This document shows, piece by piece, positions 11,417-23,300 of a stretch of DNA of 64,000 bases. This DNA comes from Neospora caninum Liverpool (taxonomy: Eukaryota > Apicomplexa > Conoidasida > Eucoccidiorida > Sarcocystidae). The position numbers and the translations under genes are program-made. Where the stretch lies: positions 2,728,001 to 2,792,000 of the forward strand of contig NC_018398.1 of assembly GCF_000208865.1 (NCBI RefSeq), in the 5' to 3' direction. The notes beneath the pieces are model-generated. The model was not told the origin of the DNA. It did not search any database and saw only the letters and a program-made list of their open reading frames with translations. Within the stretch, counting starts at the first letter, position 1, and each line of letters begins with the position of its first letter.

Positions 11417-13863
11417 ATGGGGGACGGTAGTAGCGACTCGGATGTGCCTTTGAAGAAGAGGAAGATGAAGAGCGAGTTGCAGAGGGACGGAGAGGAAGAT
11501 TCTGAAGATGCCATGCCGCTGAAGAGAAGAAGAACCATTGCGAAGAAACCTCGCCCGGCGAAGAAGCTTGAAGAGGAATCGCCAAGTGAAGATGACAGCG
11601 ATGACAGTGACCACGAGGAGAAGCCAGCGAAGAAGAAGTCACGAAGCAAGCCTGCGAAACCGGTACGCGAATCTTGCTTTTTGCCGAAGACAGCGCGAGC
11701 AGTGCTATATCTCCGTGACACGACAAAAGAAAAACGAAGCGATCCCGTTCGGCCGATCTCCAACCTAGACGTCAAGAGTATATGTGCACCAGGGGAGAGG
11801 TGTATGTACAGCCCAAGCACCCGTGGTGCCGTGAGATCACGTGGGGTGTATATACACCGGTCGTGAACGGCCTTTCCGGGATCCTGGTGGCGGGACAATG
11901 AGATGCAAAAATAGGGTACAGAAGTCCAGGTCCCCACATGCGTTTGTCTGCTGTTGGTTCGCATCTCTGCCTCACATTTTCCTGTTTCCTATCTTCACCG
12001 TTCTTGCGGTTGTCTGCCGTTCCTTCCGCTCCTCATTCTCCGTCTCACCTCGTTCTTTTCACTCGTCTCTGATCTCTCTTTCTTCCTCTGTCTTGCGCTC
12101 TACTCTGTGCTCTCTGCAGCCAGCCACGAAGAAAGCAGCAGCAGGGAAGGGACCGTCTTCGGCGGCGCGACCCAAAGCAAAAAGAAAAGCCCCCAAATCG
12201 CCTTCAGCGGAAACGAAGAGCCGCAGTCGTGCAGGCGCAGCGGGAGCAAAAGCGAGCCGTACGGGACGTGGGGCAAGAACGAAGAAAGATAAGGAAGAGG
12301 GAGAGGAAGAGGAAGATATCCCGAATGATGCGCGAAAATACTTCAAAGAAGGGCAGAAACACATCACTCCACCAAATGTAAGTTGGAACAAGTCGTAGAT
12401 GTGTTTAGAGGGTTTCACAATTGAATGCGTGTACAGGTGTGTATGCGTATATGCATTTGTGCATTTCGGTCGTCTGGTTGGTTCCGTAATGCGCTGTTTG
12501 CCACCACGAACATCCTGAGAATTCTGGTGTACATTATGCCGCACAGGGCGAAGGGACGCGCGCATTCTACGAGAGCCTGTATGAGGAGAACCCGAACAGT
12601 TTGATCGCTTTAAGGTAAGCAGTTGTTTTCAACTGTCCCAAGGACGTGTGCTTATCCGCGTGTCGATTGATTTGAGCATTGGATCGACCGAGAGACGTGA
12701 CACCCTATAATTGCCTCGCGTCCTTTTGTGTACGTCTTCCCTTTCGGAGGGCACTTCTTATTCGCTGTTTCCTTTTCTCCTCGTCGTCTGTACCCCTCCC
12801 GCGTGCCGTGTGGTTCAGATGGGGCTCTTTTTTTAAAAACATTTTATTTCGCCTCCGACACCGTATATCTGCGGTGCAACGTTGAGCGTGTGTAAACGTC
12901 GACACGATGGTCGATTCATCAGCATGCATGCATATGTGGATTTGTATATATATATATATACAGGATTTCAGTGGGGCATAAGAGATGTGACCCGAAGAAG
13001 CTATGTCGTTTCCACCAAGCACATTCCGCTAGGGGAGCAGTCGAGCTTGGTGTGACTCTGTGTGGATCCACAGGGCTGGACAAGATTTCCACGAAGTAGC
13101 CTGGATAGATAGTTCTATGCCTGTTTATGTGTACGAGGATGTATGGAACTCTCCATGTAAGAGTAGGTGTTTCGTTGTTTTTTGTCCTGCAGATACGTGA
13201 TCGAGTACGGCGTCCTGACGGGGACAAAGCTACATGAATCCCTCCCGAAATACGCTTTGCTGCGGGAGCTAGGAGCCTTCAGAGGCACAGGCGGAGGCGT
13301 CCAGCCTGACTTTAAGGATGGACTCAACGAGCAACAACACAAGGCGGCTCGCAAGGCTCTCGAGGTTAGTCGGTTTCCTGTCCTTTCGACGTCGTGAACG
13401 GTTCGAGTATGAGTCGATGTAGGCGGACGTATTCGCAGACTTAGGGGGTGATTCATGTGCATGCACTTTGAGCAAACAGCACAAGGGAGTTCCGCTGACA
13501 CAAAGCCGTCCAAACTCAAACAAGAATACGGACGGATGCGATACATCCGCGGAGCACGGACGGGGCAACCAGGTGGGTAGAGTGTTTCAGCTGTTGATGT
13601 CGCGGGGGGCTTGTGTTCAGGTTTTGGGACGTATCTCCAGAAAAGGATCTTTCTGGAAGGTGCTCGATAACAGAGCTCCGCACACAGGGTCCCAGAGGTA
13701 TTCGCGGATTCGTGCAGACACCGTGACGAACATCTTTGTGGGAACACCAACTGCATATCCCCGTCAAATAGTGCCTAAAATGACAATCTCAATCAACCTC
13801 TGTCTCCGCGTGGGAAACAATATTCACTGTTTTCTGTTCTCGCAGGAGTTGTGCGCACTGTAG
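11417..13863 (+). CDS. Basic nuclear-type protein with unrecognised C-terminal domain (5 exons)
   Basis: Exons are 11417-11662, 12120-12377, 12547-12614, 13193-13364 and 13846-13863; phases agree throughout and give 253 residues. The start ATG is in strong context (tcaaaATGGGG). Residues 1-160 are highly charged: alternating acidic/serine runs and Lys/Arg/Ala runs (VPLKKRKMK, LKRRRTIAKKPRPAKK, RPKAKRKAPKSPS), typical of chromatin-bound or nucleolar proteins. From about residue 155 the sequence becomes ordered: DARKYFKEGQKHITPP, TRAFYESLYEENPNSLIALR, YVIEYGVLTGTKLHESLPKY. It looks like a small helical domain that I cannot name. The final exon is only 18 nt (five codons plus stop). Nuclear localisation is inferred from composition alone. 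Confidence 0.8.
11845..11858. repeat. Dispersed 14-bp palindrome GGTGTATATACACC
   Basis: A perfect palindrome in intron 1 of the 253-residue protein gene; a near copy (GGTGTATGTACAGC) lies at 11799-11812, 46 bp away. Confidence 0.85.
12945..12961. repeat. Short TA microsatellite in intron 3 of the basic-protein gene
   Basis: An uninterrupted TA run inside the intron between the third and fourth exons of the 253-residue protein gene. Confidence 0.85.
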
Positions 13864-14522
13864 TCCAGCCGAGGCATGTGCAGACACGGAGTAACAGATC
13901 TCGCTTTTTTTCAAGATTTCTTCCGACTGGATGGGCAGTGCGTATTCGTGCGGCCGTTGATTGCGCTCAGGCCAAAGGGTGGGCAGGACTCAAAAAGAAA
14001 TAGGCTCTCCGATTCTCGCGACGAGTGTCGACATCTCAGACCTTCCCTGTCATGCTCTACATCCTTTTCCTCGGTCTCGGTCGCTTCGTGCCGCCATGCC
14101 GCCGTCTGTCCCTCCTCACGAAGGAAATGCGGTTTCAAGGGTGCCTGGACTGTGTACGGTTCGCGTGCATGAAAACAAGAGTAGGTCTTAGGCTTACACT
14201 GTGCCGAATAGTTTTTTCTTGACATGGGAGACGCGACGGCGAGGTCTCAAACGCTCACTGACGAAAACTCGTCAAGAACAAAGTTTTCCAGTGTCGTTTT
14301 CCGCCTATCGTGGCCGAGGGCTGTGAGGGGTGTGTTTCTCTGCGCATCTTTTTTGCCTGCGGACACGTTTGGGCATATCGGGTGCCATAAGTTTGAGAGT
14401 CGCGTGCGTTCCCTCTCAACGAAAGCAAGAGGATTTCCAAAATTCATATATAACGGTTGTTTTTTTTGTATGCCAGCAATAGTGAGAGTATCCCAAAGAA
14501 CACTGTGTCCACTCCTGTTTGC

Positions 14523-14560
<38 letters not shown>

Positions 14561-15078
14561 TCCTGCGTACCTAACCGTGAGAATGCACATGTGCGGTGGG
14601 AAGTTTTTCATGGGCAGGTCACTGCAGTACACGGCACTGGAAAAAGCTACTTGTGTGTAAGGGCATTCATACACACAGTTTGCCGACTGTCATGCGTGAT
14701 GCTCAGTGGTGCATTTTTGGCCTAGCTCAAGGGCAGGCAGTGTTCTACGCCTGCGAACAGCAAACCTCTGTTTTTAATTGGAAACAAAAGTATTCAAACT
14801 CCTACTCGCCAGGGCTCTCTCATTTGAGGCAGTTTGATGCCAAGCCGCCCACCATGGCAGTCTCGGAAGTAGGAGCACTACAGCGGACTGACACTGTTCG
14901 TATTAAGAACACTTTGGCTTCACATGCAGGCACGCCCTGTTTCACAGAAACAAGTTCCCCTGGCCTTCACAGACTTCTAGAGCTGTGGCTGTGTAACAAG
15001 CAGTCTGTTTGCGGAGATCCCAAAAGAAGCATTGTGGCCGAAACAGTTATCTTTTGCGTAGTCGTTTCGTGTCAAGCG
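13864..15078. other. Tail-to-tail spacer with a TA microsatellite
   Basis: 3' UTRs of two convergent genes (the basic protein on + and the PITH protein on -). It holds a 36-bp perfect TA tract at 14524-14559. I see no supported coding sequence. Confidence 0.6.
14524..14559. repeat. (TA)18 microsatellite
   Basis: A perfect TA dinucleotide tract of about 36 bp between two convergent genes. Confidence 0.95.
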
Positions 15079-16686
15079 CTAGCGGTGGATGTGTTTCACA
15101 TCCATACCCTGCAAAGGGACTCCCCAAACCTGCATGGTGGAAATTTTTGTCATGTCTTCCCCACCTTGATTCTCCTCGATAAAGAGCCACAATGAACTAG
15201 TCACACTGAAGAGGCGCACAGGAAGTGGGATTGCTGCCGGTGGCAAGGCGCGTGCAGATGCGATGGGTCCGAGCGTCGCAGGTGATGAAAAGACTGGGGA
15301 AGGGCCAAACTCCGAACCAGAGTTTTCCGGTGCGGGGGGCAGGGCGGTCGATTCGTGAGATCTACAAAGATCTTCAGGCTTGAGGTGAAACGTGTAGAGT
15401 GGCTGTACGGACTGGACGTCGCTGAAATCGAAGGTCGGAAGGTCCTTGTACAAGTGAATGACAGCAGGTCCGTGGTTCACCTGATTTTCAAAAAACCATA
15501 ACGAAGAGAGAGAGAACACGTACTCCAGAGAGGTGAAATCACAAATCTTGGCATTGTACCAGTATACACATTTCTTTGTTGCCTGTCGTAGGCCTATCGT
15601 TGTAGAATCGGGGGCCTGTCGACTGCGGACTGTGGTACAGTCGCCGCGAGCAAACGCATCACATACGGCCGACCGCCAGCGACACTTGCTTGCGAAGATT
15701 CCAGTGAGTTTTCTTCCGTCTGACACGAAAAAAAGGCATTTGGCTAACATTCGCGGGTTGAAAAGCAGGGGTCACTTTACGAAGAACCCGTTCGACTCTC
15801 TGGACTACTTTTGTGTTCGATGAACCGACCCGAGCATGGGGTGTATATTATGGATAGATCCTTGGTTAACCCTGGACACTATGGACGGCGTACTACCCTC
15901 TGGGAGAAACCCGCTGCGTAATTGATTTGAGGTAGCACCCCTGGTTGGGTATTCTGGCCAGAGATGGCGATATGCAAATGCATATGGACGGTTGGCGACG
16001 ATGAACCTCGACGAACAAACCAACTGGCAGGCACCGCGATTCCGTTCTGACCCGGAACGGGTGTGTGATCTGGAAATGGTGTGTATTACTTCCAAACATA
16101 TATTCTAGGGCACGCTCCAAGAACTACTACAATTGTGATTGGGTTGTCACACGGCCTTTGGTACCCCAGCATTCACAGCATTTTTTTCATAACTAGAACC
16201 CACGGTGCTGCCAGCACTTATTAGCCAACTACGGATAGAGACGACAGACCATGCAAGATTTATTCAATTGCGCGCGTTTGCTTTACAACAACACTGTGGT
16301 GTCCCGCAGCATACCATATCTGGGTCAACTCCGAGGGAGATACCCATGAGCTTCACTTTGCGGTTGAATGGAATGTGAATAATCAGCTGGGCATCATCTG
16401 CGCTGGAGACAAATTTTTGTCCTTTTCTAGGTCTCCCAGCTCTCCAATCACGCGATGGGAACGGGTCCTTGCAGCTGTCATTCAGGCAGTGCACATTCGT
16501 CCAGTCGACGAAATGCTCGAACAAATTTACACAGAGTCTTTCATTGACTTGGAACTTCGCATTATGTTGGAGACCGTGAAACAGACATTCTTCCCGATGA
16601 AGCTCCTCTAGTTCCTGTTCCACTGCCGCAGACGCGTTCCCAGTTTCAGACGTCTGGGTACAGTCGCTGAAACCACGTTTATCCAT
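15079..16686 (-). CDS. PITH-domain protein (thioredoxin-like C-terminal family), 2 exons
   Basis: Exon 1 is complement(16315-16686) and exon 2 is complement(15079-15480); the 834-nt intron is phase 0 (donor ATG|GTATGC, acceptor aaaatcag), giving 257 residues. The PITH domain is split across both exons. Exon 1 carries VDWTNVHCLNDSC, then SADDAQLIIHIPFNRKVKLM. Exon 2 carries HGPAVIHLYKDLPTFDFSDV, then SSLWLFIEENQGGEDMTKIS and a closing VPLQGMDVKHI. These correspond to the conserved strands in TXNL1 and PITHD1 ('CLNE', 'D.DEQLLI..FN..VKL', 'VKIFIN.P..DF.D', 'SVTIFVE.NQG.E.TT.I'). PITH domains bind the 26S proteasome in TXNL1. No thioredoxin CxxC fold precedes the domain, so this is a stand-alone PITH protein like PITHD1, although its C-terminus ('MDVKHI' for 'MNDFKR') is closer to TXNL1. 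Confidence 0.85.
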
Positions 16687-19600
16687 TGATGCCCAACGCC
16701 CACGAGCTATTATATTTCATCTCTATTCGCTGGACACTTCAGTGCCTTAAACGCGACCAGTTCTTTTTAGCCAACGATCTGCAAAGTGGAGTTCAACAAT
16801 CAAAGTGTAACCAGAAAAAAGTTCGTATGAAATCGCTATATCGGGAGACTCGCCGCTGACAGGCGGTAGCGGCAGCACTGGACGTTTTGTTTTCTTTTTC
16901 GGAATTTTGTATGTATGGGTACAACTTCGGGCGATTCATCTACATAAACAGGACAACGGGTCTTACGCGCAGGCCAAAAGAACCCAGATAACTTGCAGGA
17001 AGCCGGATTTCTATTCGGCCGCTCGGAATGAAGTGTGTTTACAACTGACCACGAAACCGATGGCACGTGACGAAGAAATGGTGCAGTGGAACCGACTGTT
17101 GATGACACACCCCACCCTCCACGACAAGGAAGAAATCTCAGGCATCTCTAACAACGATTTAGCAAGGCCAGGAACTCCAACCGATCTCGAGGCGTGGACT
17201 ATCCAAAAAAGCGCGTTGGTGGGTTTGTGTCGCGAAAAGGCATTCTCGATCGTGATTGGATGAGAAAACCGCGCTTGTTTTTGGTGGTGACCGTGTTGCC
17301 CCTGTGCACTTTCGGAACAACAAAAGCTCTGTGTTCAGAATAACCACCTAGAATGTGTAGCTGCACTGCATTCAATCTTGTACGGAGTCTCCAACGCCAT
17401 GTCCCGGGTTCTTTTGTTGTTGGAGGCAAGCAAACCTCAATGGTACGACCAACGTCTCTGTATTAGGACGGTGGTGTCGCGAGCATGGTCATGCCACAAG
17501 CTCACGTCACGAATGCTAGACATCGTACCTGTCCCTCCCTGAGGCCCAAGCATTCGGGAGTACCCTCGGGTTCGAAACTAAGCTCAGTGCTCTATCAATC
17601 AAAACCGCCTCTGGAAAAGTGTGTGTGCAGCTAACGTTGCCCATCTCTCATCCTCTATTTGCGTTCTAACCGCCTCCGAGACGCCAACTATCGGGTGCAC
17701 ATATAGACCGGTACGTCTCATAAGTGGTGTGGTCTCCTAGCGTTCGTTCTCTACGTTCACAGTGAGATGAGGCACCGTTACATCGAAGATGGATAGTTGC
17801 CACCGAGTCGAATTGCATCCGCTCGTGCCCCTCAGTTTGAACTTCCTTCCCTTCTCCGTTAGGGTCTCTCACCAGCTCACTCGCTGCCGTTTTAAATCTG
17901 ACATCCTCTTCTAGTCAGCGTACGGTGGGGTTGGATTGAAATCCGTCGCTCGCCGTTACAGTGTAGGGGTAGGTATACACGTGCGATGACGTCGCACCTG
18001 TGCTGCGGGTTTGAACAACATGCCTCGGTCGGCGCTAGAACACCGATATCGCGCATTCCCACAGTACCGACTGTTCCCTACTATCGCCGCAACTCGATCA
18101 CAGCATCAAATGATGAGGCTCGAGTTCCAACACTAACAAATCGCCTGCAGAGGAGTCCTCGGTGCGTCAACGGAATGCGCCTCACTTCAAGCAAGGGCCA
18201 GTCAACTGCCCAGTAATTCAGTCAAAAGGTGACCTGGAAGTAGCTCACAGTGTGCTTCGGAAATAAAGTTGCCACGGGAAACTCCAGACTCGCCTGAAGC
18301 CCACGGTGGATGCCAGCTCCCCTTCGTGTTCTGGCGATGCAAGAACGCACTACGAGTCACCCAATATCGGAAAGCCTCTCGTGAGCATCCGGCTGCTGAC
18401 AGTCAACTAAGCGACGTACACGATAACTACCACACAACTGTGTCTTCCCTCAACAATTAGAACACACTGTGCCAGCAAAACCTTCCATAAAATCTCAATG
18501 ATGCCCACAGCATACGGGCCTCGCACACTGACACCCAGCAAGCATGTATAGGGCAGGAACGCTTGGCCTTTTTTCCGGTCCCCCCCGTTCAAGTTCAGCC
18601 GACCGCTCGATCTGAATCAGACGAGCAGACGTAACGCTCGTGGGAACCACACATAGTCCCTGCAAACACGCCTGGCGTTTTGCAATTTGAAACACGAGTT
18701 GTGGCAGAAGCGAGGCAAAATGGACGACGTACAGCAGCATATGAAATTACCAGACGAAAGATTCATCGGTAGAAACTGCCGGCGGCAGCAGCTTTTGCAT
18801 GGTCTCGTGGGCCGCTGGAGCTGGCAGCACCCCCCAAAAAAACCCGATAGAGACGCAGTGTGAATGCTGCCACGAATCTGTCACGCTATGCAGTACGGAA
18901 CTCTGCAGCGTCCACCCCACCTGCTGGCGACGCGTTCCTTGAGTCCTGACGGGGGACACCAGCCGTATTCGAGGGTAGCATTTTGTCACAAGTCTCTCAG
19001 ACTCTGTGCCGCCCCACCATCCAAAACTAGAATGTGAAGGAAGGGAATTGTGAGCGTTTCTTGTACGCTGTAACGTTAATAGAGAGTACAGAAAGGACGT
19101 GAGGAATTTCCTTTCACATTGTGGCTTTGATTGTTTTCCTTTCCCATCGAACATGGGAAAAAGCCTGCGCCCGTTGCGTCTTCACCCACCAACTTCCAGG
19201 TGCGTACATTGGTTTGTGGTGTGGCGCTGGTAGGTCACGACGGATCCTTCCACAACATTTGATGTTTGGAATGCTTTTTTGTGATAAGCCATAGTCCTCC
19301 GTTTTGGGTAGAAGGCCACACTCTGTATGCGCATTCCAGAGTGACATCGCGGAGCCGTTTGGTTTGCGACGAAGCAACGTCAGCGAGGCGACCAGTTGGT
19401 CTCTCGGTTTTGTTGTTTTCATTCCGAGTCGTGCCAGAGTGCGTGATTTTCCCCTCAAGTCTGGTGCGTTTAGAGCAGAAACGGAGGCGGGCAACGGTTT
19501 AGCGTGTTTTGGTGAAGACGAGTGCCGATAGCGGTGTGTAACGACAGACACTCCCACAACAAAAAGGTCAACTCGGGCAGGTGGAAATTTGTGCCAGCAA

Positions 19601-19891
19601 GAGGGTTCAATATTGTTGAAACGAGGAGTGTACGCGAGTCACTCGCCTACTGTTAAGCAACAGTTTCTGTTTGAGAGGAAATTAGAACTAAATTCGAAGT
19701 CCGTCGCTCGTTGCATGTGTTAACGGCCAGTCCGCATTTTTGCAGTCGACTGGGGAGCAGTTACAGCGAGCAGTTTTCCTTAGGCAGACGGACCACCTGC
19801 TTTCATAGGTGTGTGAAACCGAATCTCACAGAGCGCATTAAATAGGGGCTGTTGCAGGGTGTGAATTTTTGCGGGAAATTAACGCGTCAAG
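16687..19891. other. Divergent spacer, no gene recognised
   Basis: A 3.2-kb stretch between the 5' ends of the PITH gene (-) and the coiled-coil gene (+). All frames are short and lack family signatures or consistent splice phases. Promoters for both neighbours are expected here. Confidence 0.5.
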
Positions 19892-20308
19892 ATGAGGGAA
19901 GAGATTTGCGAACGGGTGCAAGATAACAACGAGCATAATAAAGAGAGCATGGCGGAGGCAAGCGAGGCGCTCCGGTTTGTTGGAGGGGCTGCCTGTGTTT
20001 TTCGTGATGTGTCCCGTTTAATTGAGGATAACCTCAAGAAGGTCGAGGACGCTAGCCGAATCTGGGAATGTGCAGTAAGGAAAATGAAAAGCATGTTGGA
20101 CCATAACGCTCGGACCGTGAAAAACAATGACGATGCAATATACCAGGCGGAGATGATCTTGGTCCTCAACGAGGTAGTCATGCAAGAACATTGGGCAGAG
20201 TTATCAAAGCACGCAAACGAAATTCAACTGTTGGAGAATATTTTGGAGGTGATGGACAATGTGCCGTCTCAGCCGACCCTAGCTGACTCCTCCCAAGGAG
20301 ACGACTGA
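19892..20308 (+). CDS. Small helical/coiled-coil protein, unknown function
   Basis: A single-exon frame of 138 residues. The ATG has A at -3 (tcaagATGAGG). The composition is that of a soluble helical protein (Glu, Ala, Asn, Met, Leu), with heptad-like hydrophobic spacing from about residue 40 to 130 (VSRLIEDNLKKVEDASRIWE; MILVLNEVVMQEHWAELSKH; IQLLENILEVMDNV) and an acidic, disordered tail. I see no signal peptide or membrane segment. The codon pattern and amphipathic periodicity differ clearly from the short noise frames around it, which is why I call it. I cannot assign a family; a small adaptor of a coiled-coil complex is possible. Confidence 0.65.
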   Translation: MREEICERVQDNNEHNKESMAEASEALRFVGGAACVFRDVSRLIEDNLKKVEDASRIWECAVRKMKSMLDHNARTVKNNDDAIYQAEMILVLNEVVMQEHWAELSKHANEIQLLENILEVMDNVPSQPTLADSSQGDD

Positions 20309-23300
20309 TACATACAACTGTCGCGTGGGAAACGATGTTGGACTCGTCACCATGTTCCTGGGGACAGAGAGAACAGAACAAGAGGAACCGGGGCGACCGA
20401 TCCTGTGTTCTCACGGAGAGCTGCCTAATAAAGGCAGCCGCATCGTGAATTTCCGCTTCGTTCTTCACTGGCGTGGCTCTGTGTGTAGCTGGGTGACGTT
20501 GAATGATCTCTTTCCCCAAGACCTGCGTACCAATTGACTGGATCCTCCTGCACATCAGTACGTGGTGGAACGCGTGCTATACGGGGCGTCTACACCATCT
20601 GGACAAATCAAGTTCGGCGGTGTCGCTCAGTCAGTCTCCGTAGGGAGCCCAGCGGACTTACTTCTCGTGGCTTCCTTTATTTCATGAAGGAAGTAATGTT
20701 TTTTCCGGACGCTGGTACGGATAGACGGCAGGACTATGGGTGGGGTACTGCGACTGGAGTTTGCACCAATTGTAAGCCACTGGTTGAAACGCCAGTTTTA
20801 ACTAGCGCATTACACGAAAGTTTCTGTCTAATATGACTACCACGGGATGTCACTGACAGAACAAGCGGTGACTCTATTGTACGCTACGTGACGCTCCATC
20901 AAAGTTTTAATCCCGTCTCTCTTTCCCCGCAGTCGAAATTGGGTTGTGAAGCAGCTCACTAGATCTGTATAGTAGATGCAGTCGGGCGTCGCAGGCGATC
21001 GGGCCCTAGTAGGTCGACGAGAATGTTGAATTTTGGAGAGATTGTGGGAACTGCTGTTGGTTTTGTCGACACAAGCGTATTGAGTCGTGCGCGTAGTAAA
21101 ATGGAGGCAGACTGATGAGAGGCTCTGGCCGAAGAATTAAATTCTGACATGTCAGAATCCAGTCGGGTTGCAGTCGCGATCCCACTAACAGAATTAGGTA
21201 CTGACACCGCAGCCGTGTCCAGGAAACTGGCTGGCCAGAGGTCATCCACGGGGGGATATGGGGGGGTTCCTTTTCCGCGTTCATGAGTATATGACATTCA
21301 GAATTTGTGCGTTTTTTTTTGTTTTGCATGATGCCGAAGTGAAAGTGACTTACTAACGGCTCGAGACCGAAGGAGGGGAATGGTTTCATCCGATATGTCG
21401 CTTTGTATTCACAAAGCGAAGTTTTCGAGAATATGACATTCAGAATTTGTGCGTTTTTTTTTGTTTTGCATGATGCCGAAGTGAAAGTGACTTACTAACG
21501 GCTCGAGACCGAAGGAGGGGAATGGTTTCATCCGATATGTCGCTTTGTATTCACAAAGCGAAGTTTTCGAGAAAGGCCGAAGCGCCGTTCCATGGGCGGG
21601 CGTTGGGATCGTTCAAACGATGGTTCCGGAGACATTCGTTTGAGTCGGCCGATTTTTATTCTCGAACTAAAAATTTTCGAAGTTCTAAATTACTAGAACT
21701 CAAGTTTCCAGGGCACTGATGAGCTGTGCGGAGAGTCGACGCCCTTTATATTTGGAGGCTGCTGTCGACGATGAGAGGCAATCCTGTAGAGTTTATGCCA
21801 CAGCTTTCTGGTTGGACGTATCGAGGGAGGTGCTTCAGATTCTCGGTGTGTCAACTATACAGGCGCTGTGTCGGAGGCTTATGTAACGTCTCCTGTCCTG
21901 CGCAGCTGGAGACTGCGTGGAATGGTTCAGACTGGGCAGTCTGTCATTCATGGTTGGGCACGGGTTCAGAAATAATACCAGCCTTGACATTGCGGTTGCA
22001 GTGGGGCGGATGTCGGAGGTGGCATATGTTTCCCAGTGTCGTGTACGCGCTATATTGATCAAATGAGCTAAGAGTGTTCTTTCGTGTTGTTTTATGTATC
22101 AGGGGCTGGGAAGTCAAGTTTGGGATGCACAGTGTGCCACCTCCGAGTATCAACATAAAACACCGTTTCCATGCGACTGACCTGTTGGAGATACGGATCA
22201 GTTCGCATGCGCCGCTCTCACGTTTTGCATTCGCGTTTCACCTGGAATCCGTACTTCACCACGTTCAGACGCGATGTGGTCGGCGCGCAATATGCTCTGC
22301 GAGTGCTCACCTAGAGCCTCAGCGGTATGAATTGGATTGCTATGAGATGGCTTTCTGTTTCCAGGCCGCGTTTTATTGAGACACCGCGCTGTGAAAAGTT
22401 CACTTCGAAAAACGTTGCAGCTTCGTAACGTGAAAGTTCCAATTGATACAGCATATTTCTCGGTTGTTCATGAAGCTGAATTCCAGCGGTTTTTCTACAA
22501 CCGGTACTTCTCTTTGTGGCAGAATCGGGGATGGCGCCTTCCGTGGTCCTCTATCTGAGCGTTTTGCGATGACGCACGAAAACGGGGACTCAAATCTTAC
22601 GAGAGGCCCACGTTTCAGCTGCGGTTTTGGGCACCGCGGGGGCTTCGTTCGACAACTGGACACAAAATGTGTGTCCGACGAGAAAAGCTATGAAGTCGAA
22701 AAGCACCGTTGTCGGAAGTTTTTCGGCAGAGGGCCGTACACATGATGACCAAAAGGTCAAAGGTGTCTTCAAACAGCCACGCGTATTCCCGTTGAACAAC
22801 CGGTTGATGGGTGACAACAAAACGGAATTATTTGCAAGTATATTGCCGAGGTGGGAAATGTGTGCTGCTTAGGACAAGTGTGAGAATTGGTGCCTTTTCG
22901 TTTGGAAGAAAAACTGAGTGTCGTCTTACCGTCTCGCGCATCGCCTAACATCTGATTCAGATGATGATGGGCAGTGTTGTTGTGGCCTGCACCCTGTCCG
23001 ATGAGCAGCTTTGTACACCACGAGGGAGAGTGCCGGATAGCACTCATGCTCTACATACGTTTGAATCGAGTGCCCGTTGAGGACAGAGAAGTAGCGTTGG
23101 GGTCCTTCGGAGGTACAGTTTTTCATGGAGACGTAACGAGGAAGCCAGGCCTCCTCTGTTCTCGAGCCTTTCAGTCGTGAGAACGTCACTGCTCAGAAGG
23201 CATCGGGAACTTTACGCTGATGAAGAAACACACTGGTGTGGCACTTTTTTACACACACGGATCTGATTTTTTGTGGAACATATACATATCTGTAATTGTA

